NCBI GenBank assembly: GCA_036734105.1
Contig: DAIMZH010000003.1
Coordinates: 62,001-126,000 of the forward strand
Direction: 5' to 3'
From: Azoarcus_F sp036734105
GTDB lineage: Bacteria > Pseudomonadota > Gammaproteobacteria > Burkholderiales > Rhodocyclaceae
DNA length: 64,000 nt
Part shown: in pieces, positions 40,262 to 48,797 of the stretch
Layout: each line of letters begins with the position of its first letter
Position numbering within the stretch: position 1 is the first letter of the stretch
The notes under the pieces: generated by a model
What the model saw: the letters and a program-made list of their open reading frames with translations, nothing else
What the model was told of the DNA's origin: nothing
Databases searched by the model: none
Program-made: the position numbers and the translations under genes

Positions 40262-42829
40262 TCATTCATCCGCACCAAAAACCCGACTCGACACCGACTC
40301 ATTGATCTTGCCATAGCCAGGGACGCTTCGGGTCAACAGATTGACCGGACTGGGGCCTATGCTGCCAAGCCCGTTGAACTCCAACTGAAAGAACAAGGCG
40401 TTGGTCACGCGTTGCGGATTGGTGGCGAATCTGTGCGCTGCCGTGCGAAAAGCCCAGCAACCGCATTGGCTGAGGTATTCAACGCCTGCCAGGGCCTCGG
40501 TGACGCGATTGTCCTTGATAGATCGGGTGACTCGACCAACGCCATACCAACGCCCGCCGATTGGCCACTGCGCTGACAGGTCGATGTCCTTGAAACCCGG
40601 GATACCCGGTTCATCACGCAAATAGCGATAGCCGATATTGGCGACCCGTCCTGCTTCAGGGTTATAGCGAACTGCCAGGTTGAAGCGCTGGGTTACCCCG
40701 TCAAAGGGGTCATAGCGTAACAGCGAATTGACGCTGACATCTGCGGTTACGCGACCGCTCACATCGGCGAGAATATCAGTACGACGGCGAGTGCGGGGGT
40801 TCTCGCCAGGAAGCGTCACATCGTGATCGCCCAGATAAAAGCGTTGCCCCACGGTAAAGCGCAAGCGCTCGGCGCCTGAGGTGCGCTCGATATATCGCGT
40901 TGTTACCGCTGCGGTTACTTCGTTGGCGTCGCCGATACGGTCAACCCCGGAGTAACGGTTTTCGGAAAACAGTTGCGCAAAACCGAAGTCATAACGGCTG
41001 GTGTCGAAAACCGGGATATTTGCCTGATCCCGGTGCGGGATACGAACATAAAACAATCTGGGCTCCAGCGTTTGCAGATAGCTGGTGCCAAAGGCCTCGG
41101 TATCGCGCTCGAAGAACAGACCACCATCCACCGAAAAAACCGGCATCGTGCGGCTGATCGACGTGCTTGCACCGGCCAAACCACGGTTCAATTCATAGCG
41201 TGTGTACAAAAGGCTGAGACTGGGTGTCAGGAAATACGACTGGCCACGCAGAGGCAAGGAAAACCGCGGCTGAAGATGGGTACGATGCCCCTCTGCGAGC
41301 GTCGTGTCCTCGTGGCGGAAGTTAACGTATTCCCCCTCGAACGAAAACGACAGGCCCGCAGGCAAATCGGCACGCTGCGCATTCAACCGCAGTTGCGGGA
41401 GGCGACGATAAGGCTCCGCGCCTTGTAGCGTCTGGTAGCCCTGCAGCAAGGCATGTGCCGACCACCAACTGCCGCGGTGTGTGAGCTGAGCCTCACGCAG
41501 CAGATTGACTCGTGAGGCCATGGCAACACGGGAGCTCAGGTCTTCGAAATAGCTTTCGTCGGAGACCCAGTTGTAATCAAGCGAGGCCGAGGTTTGCGCA
41601 CCAAGCTTGTGCTGATGCCGCAAAGACCCCATTGAACGCGACTCACCCATTTCTCTGTCCTTGGGCATCCACTCCCCGCGCAAGTCGCCGCTGTAGTTTT
41701 CTGTGAGGTAGCGGTACTCGCCGCCCAACTGTAGACCTCGTCGCCCCATGAAGCGCGGCGTAAAGGTCGCGTCGTAGTTGGGTGCGATATTCCAGTAATA
41801 AGGCACGGCAACATCAACACCGGTCTTGTTGGACACCCCAAAGGTTGGTGCCAGAAAACCCGACTGACGCTGCTCGGCCAACGGAAAGGTCATACGAGGC
41901 CACCACAGGATTGGGGTATCCAGGAAGACCAGACTCGCGCCGCGTGCCACGCCCTTGTTGTGATCATAGTCGAGCTGAAGTTCGTCGGCCCGAACGTACC
42001 AGTCGGGGTCATCCGGGGCACAGCTTGTCCATGTCGCGCCTGTCATGCGGTACTGGTTTTCGCCTTCAAGAAAGACCTTGTCCGCCGCACCAGTCCCCAC
42101 TACAGAGCGCGGAACCTCCCCGACATCAACCTCGGACTGACGACTGAAACTATAGGTTGGCTGATCGATCTCGCCAACCCACTCATGCACGATGACACGA
42201 GCCCATTCTCCGGTCAGTCGGTCTTCACCCTGGATCAGGCGTACGTTGCCATCGGCCGAAACCTCATCGGTGAGTTCGTTGTAAATCACCCGATCGGCGG
42301 TCAGAACTTGTCCGTCGCGACTCAGCATGGCCTCACCCTCGGCCACCAACTCAACTGATCGGACGCCCACGATTCGCAAGGCGCTGACCTCGGTTGCGCC
42401 AGACCGCGAAGCAGGCATGGAGTCAACCGGTTGGAGCCCGGCCACGGCAGGCTGGTCGGACTCCGCCTCGGCCGGAACCAAAGTCGGCGCAGTAGAAAGC
42501 CCAGCAGCTTGCCCCTCAGCGGCCGCCTTGATGGCAGCAGGTCCGATGTGCTCACCCGTCGTGGAGGCAGGCAAAGGCTCTTCACGCACTGACTTGTCGC
42601 CGGTCTGCTGGCTCGTAACGCCGAGATCACGACTCTCAACCGGCACGCCTCTCGGCGCCTGAGCAGGAGTCTTGATCGCGCTTGACGCAGGACTGCGGAT
42701 GAGGTCTGGCGACACCATCAGGGGCGACAGTCCCCCTGCCAGTGACACCCCACTGATCATGAGAAGCCAGGGAATCATCGCCAACCGTGTATTCAATTGC
42801 CTTGCTCGCAAGCCACGCCCCTCGCTCAT
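40262..42829 (-). CDS. lptD: LPS-assembly outer-membrane protein LptD
   Basis: 855 aa beta-barrel that inserts LPS into the outer leaflet with LptE. A signal anchor (about 18-32) is followed by an unusually long low-complexity Ala/Pro/Glu linker (about 40-145), then the OstA/LptA-like N-terminal domain (ALRIVGVRSVELVAEGEAML near 150) and a large barrel. Only three Cys are present: Cys270 in TSCAPDD, and Cys789 and Cys791 in QCGCW. E. coli has two N-terminal and two adjacent C-terminal Cys. It heads lptD-surA-pdxA-rsmA and is divergent from amgK. Confidence 0.95.
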   Translation of the reverse strand: MSEGRGLRARQLNTRLAMIPWLLMISGVSLAGGLSPLMVSPDLIRSPASSAIKTPAQAPRGVPVESRDLGVTSQQTGDKSVREEPLPASTTGEHIGPAAIKAAAEGQAAGLSTAPTLVPAEAESDQPAVAGLQPVDSMPASRSGATEVSALRIVGVRSVELVAEGEAMLSRDGQVLTADRVIYNELTDEVSADGNVRLIQGEDRLTGEWARVIVHEWVGEIDQPTYSFSRQSEVDVGEVPRSVVGTGAADKVFLEGENQYRMTGATWTSCAPDDPDWYVRADELQLDYDHNKGVARGASLVFLDTPILWWPRMTFPLAEQRQSGFLAPTFGVSNKTGVDVAVPYYWNIAPNYDATFTPRFMGRRGLQLGGEYRYLTENYSGDLRGEWMPKDREMGESRSMGSLRHQHKLGAQTSASLDYNWVSDESYFEDLSSRVAMASRVNLLREAQLTHRGSWWSAHALLQGYQTLQGAEPYRRLPQLRLNAQRADLPAGLSFSFEGEYVNFRHEDTTLAEGHRTHLQPRFSLPLRGQSYFLTPSLSLLYTRYELNRGLAGASTSISRTMPVFSVDGGLFFERDTEAFGTSYLQTLEPRLFYVRIPHRDQANIPVFDTSRYDFGFAQLFSENRYSGVDRIGDANEVTAAVTTRYIERTSGAERLRFTVGQRFYLGDHDVTLPGENPRTRRRTDILADVSGRVTADVSVNSLLRYDPFDGVTQRFNLAVRYNPEAGRVANIGYRYLRDEPGIPGFKDIDLSAQWPIGGRWYGVGRVTRSIKDNRVTEALAGVEYLSQCGCWAFRTAAHRFATNPQRVTNALFFQLEFNGLGSIGPSPVNLLTRSVPGYGKINESVSSRVFGADE

Positions 42830-43183
42830 ACGAAATCACTTTTCAGAAACAGCGACAGCAAGCCGCTCGACTCCTGCGCCCGGCTCAACAGTCACCGCCC
42901 CCCCACAACTCACATGGGAGGCACGCCTGCCAACCAAAGCACCAACGACTTGAACCTGTTTATGCATTGACAGAAACAGCGACCATCATTCAAAAGCCGT
43001 CACCGGAGTCCTTTGATAAACTGCGTGATTTTACACCAAGGCGTGGACTGCGGGCGGCAAGTGCTGCTGCCCGATAGCGCCATTCCGCCGCAAACGCTTG
43101 CCCGACCCGCATGTGTAGGCACACGGCAAACCTCGGCCCGGAGGTCGATAGCGTACCGCCTCCCGATCGACACGGAGATTGAA
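42830..43183. other. 354-bp divergent intergenic region between lptD and amgK
   Basis: Promoters for lptD (minus) and amgK (plus) must lie here. A 13-bp direct repeat, CAGAAACAGCGAC, occurs at 42844-42856 and 42971-42983. A consensus TTGACA at 42966-42971 (plus strand) lacks a good partner -10. In-frame codons upstream of amgK from 43013 look like extra reading frame without family similarity. Confidence 0.55.
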
Positions 43184-44188
43184 TTGGAAAGAAAACAACA
43201 ACTCGAACAATGGCTTGAGAGCATATTGCCAGATGGCTGGGAACGACTCGAACCCGCCTCTGCTGACGCCAGTTTTCGCCGTTATTTCCGCCTGCACCCC
43301 AAGAACGGTGGGGTATCGTGCATCGTAATGGACGCGCCACCAGCGCAAGAAGACTGCCGACCGTGGCTGCATGTGGCCGAACACTTTGCCGAAACAGGCG
43401 TACACGTACCGGAAGTCAGGCACATCAACCTCGAAGAGGGCTTCATCCTGATGTCCGATCTGGGCGACACCACCTATCTGAATGCCCTTGACCCTGACAA
43501 CGCTCATTCCCTCTATGCTGACGCGCTTGGCAGCCTGATCGCGATACAACACAGCAGTCGGCCTGGCGTGCTACCCGAATATTCACCAGCGCTGCTGCAT
43601 AGGGAGATGCGCCTGTTTGACGAGTGGTTTGTCGAACGCCACAAAGGCGTCACACTTGACGACAAGCAGCGCGCAACACTAAACGACGTATATCACCGAA
43701 TCCTGTCGGTCAATCTGTCAGAGCCCCGAGTCTTTGTTCACCGCGACTTTCACTCACGCAACCTGATGGTCTGCGAACCTGGGCGCAATCCGGGCATCGT
43801 CGACTTTCAGGACGCGGTTCATGGCCCAATCAGTTACGACCTCGTTTCCCTGTTCAAGGACGCCTATATTCATTGGGAGGAAGACTTCACGCTGGACTTG
43901 CTGGTCCGCTACTGGGACATCGCCAGACGCCAGGGCCTGCCTGTGCGTGCTGACTTTGCCGACTTTCAGCGCGACTTCGACTGGATGGGCGCACAACGTC
44001 ACCTCAAGGTACTGGGCATATTCGCGCGCCTGTCTCACCGTGACGGCAAAGACCACTATCTTCAGCACCTGCCATTGGTCATGGACTATCTGCGTCGAAC
44101 CTGCCTGCGCTATGGCGAACTGAAACCGCTGCTGCGCCTCCTTGATCAGATCGAACCTGGCAGCGTCAGCGTCGGATACACCTTTTGA
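43184..44188 (+). CDS. amgK: Cell-wall sugar kinase AmgK (N-acetylmuramate/N-acetylglucosamine kinase)
   Basis: 334 aa aminoglycoside-phosphotransferase-fold kinase. It phosphorylates MurNAc (and GlcNAc) at C1, so that recycled peptidoglycan sugar can bypass de novo UDP-MurNAc synthesis; this route is known to give intrinsic fosfomycin tolerance in pseudomonads. The active site is visible: FVHRDFHSRNLM (catalytic Asp) and IVDFQDAVHGP (metal Asp). The predicted start is TTG at 43184, with GGAG 6 nt before it; an ATG 57 codons upstream would add sequence with no similarity. It is followed by murU with a 5-bp gap and is divergent from lptD, as in Pseudomonas. Confidence 0.9.
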   Translation: MERKQQLEQWLESILPDGWERLEPASADASFRRYFRLHPKNGGVSCIVMDAPPAQEDCRPWLHVAEHFAETGVHVPEVRHINLEEGFILMSDLGDTTYLNALDPDNAHSLYADALGSLIAIQHSSRPGVLPEYSPALLHREMRLFDEWFVERHKGVTLDDKQRATLNDVYHRILSVNLSEPRVFVHRDFHSRNLMVCEPGRNPGIVDFQDAVHGPISYDLVSLFKDAYIHWEEDFTLDLLVRYWDIARRQGLPVRADFADFQRDFDWMGAQRHLKVLGIFARLSHRDGKDHYLQHLPLVMDYLRRTCLRYGELKPLLRLLDQIEPGSVSVGYTF

Positions 44189-44193
44189 CCTCG

Positions 44194-44880
44194 ATGAAAG
44201 CGATGATACTCGCTGCGGGTCGCGGGGAACGCATGCGCCCGCTGACCGACAATTGCCCCAAGCCCTTGCTCGATGCAGCGGGCAAGCCCCTGATCGAGCA
44301 TCACATCGAACGTCTGGCTGCTGCAGGCATAAGTGACATTGTCATCAATCATGCCCACTTGGGCCACATGATCGAGGATAGATTTGGTGATGGTGCCAGG
44401 TTTGGCCTGCAGTTGCGCTATTCACCAGAAAATCCCGCGCTCGAAACCGCAGGTGGCATCGCTCGCGCCCTGCCACTGCTAGGCGACAAGCCGTTTCTGG
44501 TGATCAATGGCGACGTGTTCTGCGACCTTGACCTTGCCTGCCTGGCACAGCAGGGTGACACCCTGGACGGCGAGCAGGTTGTCGCACACCTCGTGCTCGT
44601 CAGCAATCCCGAACATCACCCAAAGGGCGACTTCACCCTGAACCACGATTGCGTCAGCCTAGATACAGACAATCGCCTCACATATTCCGGCATCGGCCTG
44701 TACCATCCTGAATTGTTTCGTGGCCTGCCGGCAAACCAGCCGATTGCACTCGGACCACTGCTGCGGCAGGCTATAAGCCAGGGGCGGGTGCGCGGGCAGA
44801 TGCATCGTGGCTTCTGGCTTGATGTCGGCACACCTGCAAGACTTGCTTCACTGAACCACATGCTGCATCAGCAGTCATAA
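44194..44880 (+). CDS. murU: N-acetylmuramate alpha-1-phosphate uridylyltransferase
   Basis: 228 aa nucleotidyltransferase that makes UDP-MurNAc from UTP and the AmgK product. The N-terminal AILAAGRGERMRPLT-type motif (MKAMILAAGRGERMRPLTDN) with PKPLL, LETAGGI-type ALETAGGIARAL, NGDVFCDLDL (metal Asp) and the C-terminal FWLDVGTPARL are visible. The ATG at 44194 is preferred; a TTG at 44185 overlaps the amgK stop. It forms the recycling pair amgK-murU. Confidence 0.93.
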   Translation: MKAMILAAGRGERMRPLTDNCPKPLLDAAGKPLIEHHIERLAAAGISDIVINHAHLGHMIEDRFGDGARFGLQLRYSPENPALETAGGIARALPLLGDKPFLVINGDVFCDLDLACLAQQGDTLDGEQVVAHLVLVSNPEHHPKGDFTLNHDCVSLDTDNRLTYSGIGLYHPELFRGLPANQPIALGPLLRQAISQGRVRGQMHRGFWLDVGTPARLASLNHMLHQQS

Positions 44881-44909
44881 ATCAACCTCGCAAAGGCGTG
44901 ACTCCACCC

Positions 44910-46256
44910 ATGAATGCCGTGACCGATCCGATCAGCCCCGACACCGCACCTTTTCGCAATCGCCGACAACGGCTGATCGAACGCATGCAGACCGCGGGTG
45001 GCGGCATTGCGGTACTTCCCACTGCGCCGGAATACGCCCGCAACCGGGACACACACTACCCGTACCGCTACGACAGCTACTTTCATTACCTCACCGGTTT
45101 TGGCGAACCCGAATCCGTGGTGGTCATCGCTGCAGGCGACAATCCTCGTGCCATCCTTTTCTGTCGCGAAAAGGACGAGGAACGGGAAATCTGGGATGGC
45201 TTCCGTCATGGCCCGGATGCCGCGCGCGAAGCATTCGGTTTTGACGAAGCCTGGACGATAGGTGATCTGGACCGTCGCCTCCCCGATCTGCTAGCAGAGC
45301 AGCCCGTGCTGTGGAGCGGCTTTGGCTACGACCGTGCCTGGGACGACCGGGTAACGCGAGCGCTGAACGCAGTGCGTGCCAACGCCCGCGCCGGAAGCGT
45401 GCCTCCGCACAGTTTGCGGGATCTGCGCGCCGAACTCGACGAAATGCGACTGATCAAGGACGACAACGAGATCGCCATCATGCGGCGCGCCGCAGACATC
45501 TCGTCCGAGGCGCATGTACGAGCCATGCTCGCCACCCGCCCTGGACTCTTCGAATACGAGGCTGAAGCCGAGCTCCTTTACACTTTCCGGCGACATGGGG
45601 CAGAAGCACCGGCCTACCCCTCCATCGTCGCCAGCGGACCCAACGCGTGCGTACTGCACTATGTCAGTAACAACCGCCGTATGCAGGACGGGGAGTTACT
45701 CCTCATCGATGCAGGTTGCGAGCTCAATGGCTACGCTGCCGACATCACCCGAAGCTTTCCGGTCAATGGTCGCTTCAACAGCCCCCAGCGAGCCCTTTAC
45801 GACCTGGTGCTTGCCGCTCATACTGCGGCCTGCGCTGCGCTGCGCCCAGGGGCGCACTGGAATCAGCCTCATGAGGCAGCAGTCAAGGTCATCGCCCAAG
45901 GCTTGCTTGATCTCGGGCTGCTTCGCGGCTCACTCGACGGCGTGCTCGAGAATGGAGACTATCGGCGCTTCTTCATGCACCGGACCGGACATTGGCTTGG
46001 CCGCGACGTGCATGACGCTGGCGAGTACAAAAAGGACGGCGACTGGCGGCTGTTCGAGCCCGGCATGACGCTCACCATCGAACCCGGCTGTTACATCAGA
46101 CCGGCCAAGGACGTACCAGAAGACTACTGGAATATCGGCATCCGCATCGAAGACGATGCGCTGGTGACTACCGAAGGACATGAACTCATCACGCATGGCG
46201 TCCCCCGCCAGGCGGATGAAATCGAGACACTGATGCGCGAGCGTGGTCAGCAATGA
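44910..46256 (+). CDS. pepP: Xaa-Pro aminopeptidase (M24B)
   Basis: 448 aa metallopeptidase releasing N-terminal residues before proline. The AMP_N domain (about 10-150, with YFHYLTGF) is followed by the pita-bread catalytic domain. Metal ligands are visible: IDAGCELNGYAADITR (two Asp), HRTGHWLGRDVHD (His), LTIEPGCYI (Glu) and IRIEDDALVT (Glu). The ATG at 44910 gives MNAVTDPIS; a GTG at 44898 is too close to the AAAGG sequence. It overlaps ubiH by 4 nt, the pepP-ubiH order seen in many proteobacteria. Confidence 0.95.
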   Translation: MNAVTDPISPDTAPFRNRRQRLIERMQTAGGGIAVLPTAPEYARNRDTHYPYRYDSYFHYLTGFGEPESVVVIAAGDNPRAILFCREKDEEREIWDGFRHGPDAAREAFGFDEAWTIGDLDRRLPDLLAEQPVLWSGFGYDRAWDDRVTRALNAVRANARAGSVPPHSLRDLRAELDEMRLIKDDNEIAIMRRAADISSEAHVRAMLATRPGLFEYEAEAELLYTFRRHGAEAPAYPSIVASGPNACVLHYVSNNRRMQDGELLLIDAGCELNGYAADITRSFPVNGRFNSPQRALYDLVLAAHTAACAALRPGAHWNQPHEAAVKVIAQGLLDLGLLRGSLDGVLENGDYRRFFMHRTGHWLGRDVHDAGEYKKDGDWRLFEPGMTLTIEPGCYIRPAKDVPEDYWNIGIRIEDDALVTTEGHELITHGVPRQADEIETLMRERGQQ

Positions 46257-47401
46257 ACGTCCATGACCTGCTCATCGTCGGCGCGGGACCGGTCGGACTC
46301 GCGCTTGGCAGCGCCCTGCGCAACGCAGGCCTCGACGTTGTCATCGCCGACGCACGTCCACCGCAGGCCAGCACATCCGACCCACGCGTGCTGGCGCTGG
46401 CGCACGGTACGCGCCTGACGCTCGAAAACCTGAACGCATGGCAGGAACTCCCGACCACACCTATCCAGCACATCCACATCTCCCAACAGGGTGGATTTGG
46501 TCGCACTCTCATCGACGCTTCCGATCATGGCATCGACGCCCTCGGTTACGTCGCTTCGGCTGGCGATCTCGCCAGTACGCTGGGGCAGACACTGGAAGCG
46601 TCATCCATAAAGTTGCGATATCAGGCAAAAGTCACCCGCCTTTCGACATGCGCAGACCATGTCGAAGCCGAACTCAGTCTCGATGGAGACAACACCGAGA
46701 CCATCTGCGCGCGACTGGTGGCCTGCGCTGAAGGGGGCTTGAGTGATGACGGCGAGCAGGTGCAACGTGACTACGGGCAACATGCAATCATCGCGCATGT
46801 AGCCTGCCCGAGCGGACACGGCAATCGCGCTTTCGAACGTTTCACGCCCAGCGGTCCAATGGCGCTACTCCCCTGTGGCAACGGTTTTGCGCTTGTCCAT
46901 GTCTGCTCGCCGCAACAAGCCGATACCATGCTCTCGCTGCCAGCAGAGACCTATCAGGCACACATTCAAACCGTTATTGGCAGCCGCGTACGACTGGGGT
47001 CCGTCACCGGGCGGCTGCGCTACCCCCTCGGACTGCGCTATCGGCGCGAGCCGACAGCGCAGCGCATTGCCTGGCTGGGCAATGCGGCACAAACCCTGCA
47101 CCCGGTCGCCGGACAAGGCTTCAACCTTGCCCTGCGTGATGTTCATGCCCTGGCTCAGGCAATATTGGCGGCCAGCCGCGACACCGGCGAGGCTGCGATG
47201 CTGCGCGACTATGCTGCCCGCCGTACTCTGGACCGTCGCGGCACGATTCACTTTACAGACTCCCTGGTCCGGCTGTTCAGCCACCCCTCCCCGGTGCTCT
47301 CGCATATACGCGGCGGCGGACTGTTCGCATTGGACCTGTGTGCTCCGCTGCGGCACTTCGTCGCCCGCCGCATGATGTTCGGAGCACGCGCCTGGCCATA
47401 G
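46253..47401 (+). CDS. ubiH: FAD-dependent ubiquinone hydroxylase, UbiH type
   Basis: 382 aa flavin monooxygenase of ubiquinone synthesis; in E. coli UbiH hydroxylates C1 of the ring. The FAD loop LLIVGAGPVGLALGSAL, the middle DG-type region (AEGG in ARLVACAEGGLSDD, weakened relative to the usual ADG) and GNAAQTLHPVAGQGFNLALRD near the C-terminus are present. The assignment to UbiH rather than UbiF or UbiI rests on the pepP-ubiH linkage. It is translationally coupled to pepP. Confidence 0.88.
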   Translation: MNVHDLLIVGAGPVGLALGSALRNAGLDVVIADARPPQASTSDPRVLALAHGTRLTLENLNAWQELPTTPIQHIHISQQGGFGRTLIDASDHGIDALGYVASAGDLASTLGQTLEASSIKLRYQAKVTRLSTCADHVEAELSLDGDNTETICARLVACAEGGLSDDGEQVQRDYGQHAIIAHVACPSGHGNRAFERFTPSGPMALLPCGNGFALVHVCSPQQADTMLSLPAETYQAHIQTVIGSRVRLGSVTGRLRYPLGLRYRREPTAQRIAWLGNAAQTLHPVAGQGFNLALRDVHALAQAILAASRDTGEAAMLRDYAARRTLDRRGTIHFTDSLVRLFSHPSPVLSHIRGGGLFALDLCAPLRHFVARRMMFGARAWP

Positions 47402-47494
47402 GCCAAGCAGTGGTTTTCGAGTCTGTAAGGCGCGGAAGAGATGGCTTTCTGGGTTAGAATTCTCAGCCTAGTCCGAAAAACGATCTTTCCAATC

Positions 47495-48517
47495 ATGCAG
47501 TTTGCCGGTTATACGCTCCGCAACAATCTCTTTGTCGCTCCAATGGCTGGCGTGACCGACCGTCCTTTTCGCCAACTGTGCAAAAAGATGGGTGCCGGGG
47601 TTGCGGTGTCCGAAATGGTCACCTCAAACTCTTTGCTCTATGGCAGCGCAAAAACTCAGCGTCGCGCCAACCACGATGGCGAAGTTGACCCAATCTCGGT
47701 ACAGATTGCCGGTGCAGACCCGGCAATGATGGCTGAAGCCGCCCGTTACAACGCCGACCGTGGAGCCCAGATCATTGACATCAACATGGGCTGCCCGGCC
47801 AAGAAGGTCTGCAATGTCATGGCCGGTTCGGCGTTGATGCAGGACGAAGCCTTGGTCGCACGCATTCTTCAGGCGGTCGTGACGGCGGTTCCGAATACCC
47901 CGGTCACCCTCAAGTTTCGCACCGGCTGGAACCGGGACAACCGCAATGCACCGACGATTGCCCGAATCGCTGAAGACTGCGGCATTCGCGCCATCGCCAT
48001 TCACGGACGAACCCGGGCAGATCAATACACCGGTCAGGCGGAATACGACACGATTGCCCTGGTCAAGACCTTGGTCAACATCCCGGTCATCGCCAACGGA
48101 GACATCACAACGCCACAGAAGGCCCGGTTTGTGCTCGACTACACCAAGGCGGACGGCGTAATGATCGGTCGTGCAGCGCAGGGGCGCCCTTGGATTTTCC
48201 GTGAAATCGAACACTACCTGAGCACTGGCCAACTGCTCGCCCCGCCGCTGGTCACAGAAATCCACCGGGTCTGCCGCGAACACCTGGCCGATCTGTACGA
48301 CTTCTACGGGGAAGAAACCGGCGTCAAGATCGCCCGCAAGCATATTTCCTGGTACACCAAGGGGCTGGTGGGTTCAGCCGCTTTCCGGCGCATGATGAAT
48401 CAACTGGACGAGCTTAAGGACCAACTCGACGCGGTGGACAGCTTTTTTGGTCAACTCGCCGAAGTCAACGCGCATTTGAGCTATGTAGACGACCTTCCGC
48501 AGGAGCTTGCCGCATGA
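47495..48517 (+). CDS. dusB: tRNA-dihydrouridine synthase B
   Basis: 340 aa FMN enzyme that reduces uridine to dihydrouridine in tRNA. VAPMAGVTDRPFRQLCKKMGAG, DINMGCPAKKVCNVMAGSALM (catalytic Cys), AIHGRTRADQYTG and MIGRAAQGRPWIF are present. The start at 47495, MQFAGYTLRN, matches the family; 18 upstream in-frame codons run through a possible -10 (TAGAAT at 47455-47460). It overlaps fis by 4 nt, the classic dusB-fis operon. Confidence 0.96.
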   Translation: MQFAGYTLRNNLFVAPMAGVTDRPFRQLCKKMGAGVAVSEMVTSNSLLYGSAKTQRRANHDGEVDPISVQIAGADPAMMAEAARYNADRGAQIIDINMGCPAKKVCNVMAGSALMQDEALVARILQAVVTAVPNTPVTLKFRTGWNRDNRNAPTIARIAEDCGIRAIAIHGRTRADQYTGQAEYDTIALVKTLVNIPVIANGDITTPQKARFVLDYTKADGVMIGRAAQGRPWIFREIEHYLSTGQLLAPPLVTEIHRVCREHLADLYDFYGEETGVKIARKHISWYTKGLVGSAAFRRMMNQLDELKDQLDAVDSFFGQLAEVNAHLSYVDDLPQELAA

Positions 48518-48750
48518 CTTGTGCGCACGACATCGCCGATTGCGTCACCCGCACCCTCGAGCAGTACTTCCACGACCTTGACGGCGAAAAGCCCGCAGCC
48601 ATCTACGACATGATGATGCGTACCGTTGAAAAGCCCATGCTCGAGTTCGTGTTGCAACAAGCCAACGGCAATCAGACGGTTGCCGCTCAGCTTCTTGGCA
48701 TCAACCGCAACACCTTGCGGCGCAAGCTGAGCGACCACCAACTGCTGTGA
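48514..48750 (+). CDS. fis: Fis-family nucleoid-associated protein
   Basis: 78 aa, slightly shorter than E. coli Fis (98). The C-terminal helix-turn-helix (NGNQTVAAQLLGINRNTLRRKL) is intact, preceded by the dimer helices (PMLEFVLQQA). The beta-hairpin arm at the N-terminus, needed for Hin/Gin activation in E. coli, is absent, as in many betaproteobacteria. Acts as a DNA-bending global regulator. Coupled to dusB by a 4-nt overlap and followed 47 bp later by purH. Confidence 0.93.
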   Translation: MTCAHDIADCVTRTLEQYFHDLDGEKPAAIYDMMMRTVEKPMLEFVLQQANGNQTVAAQLLGINRNTLRRKLSDHQLL

Positions 48751-48797
48751 CTCTTGCAACGCCCCACCGATTTCAAACACCAACCAAGCATTCCGAC

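Noticed and set aside
43013..43183. Longer N-terminus for amgK from the ATG at 43013
   Set aside because: The extra 57 residues look like translated intergenic DNA; the length without them matches the family.
47455..47460. TAGAAT as the dusB-fis promoter -10
   Set aside because: No acceptable -35 is found at 16-18 bases upstream, so it is too weak to list as a feature.
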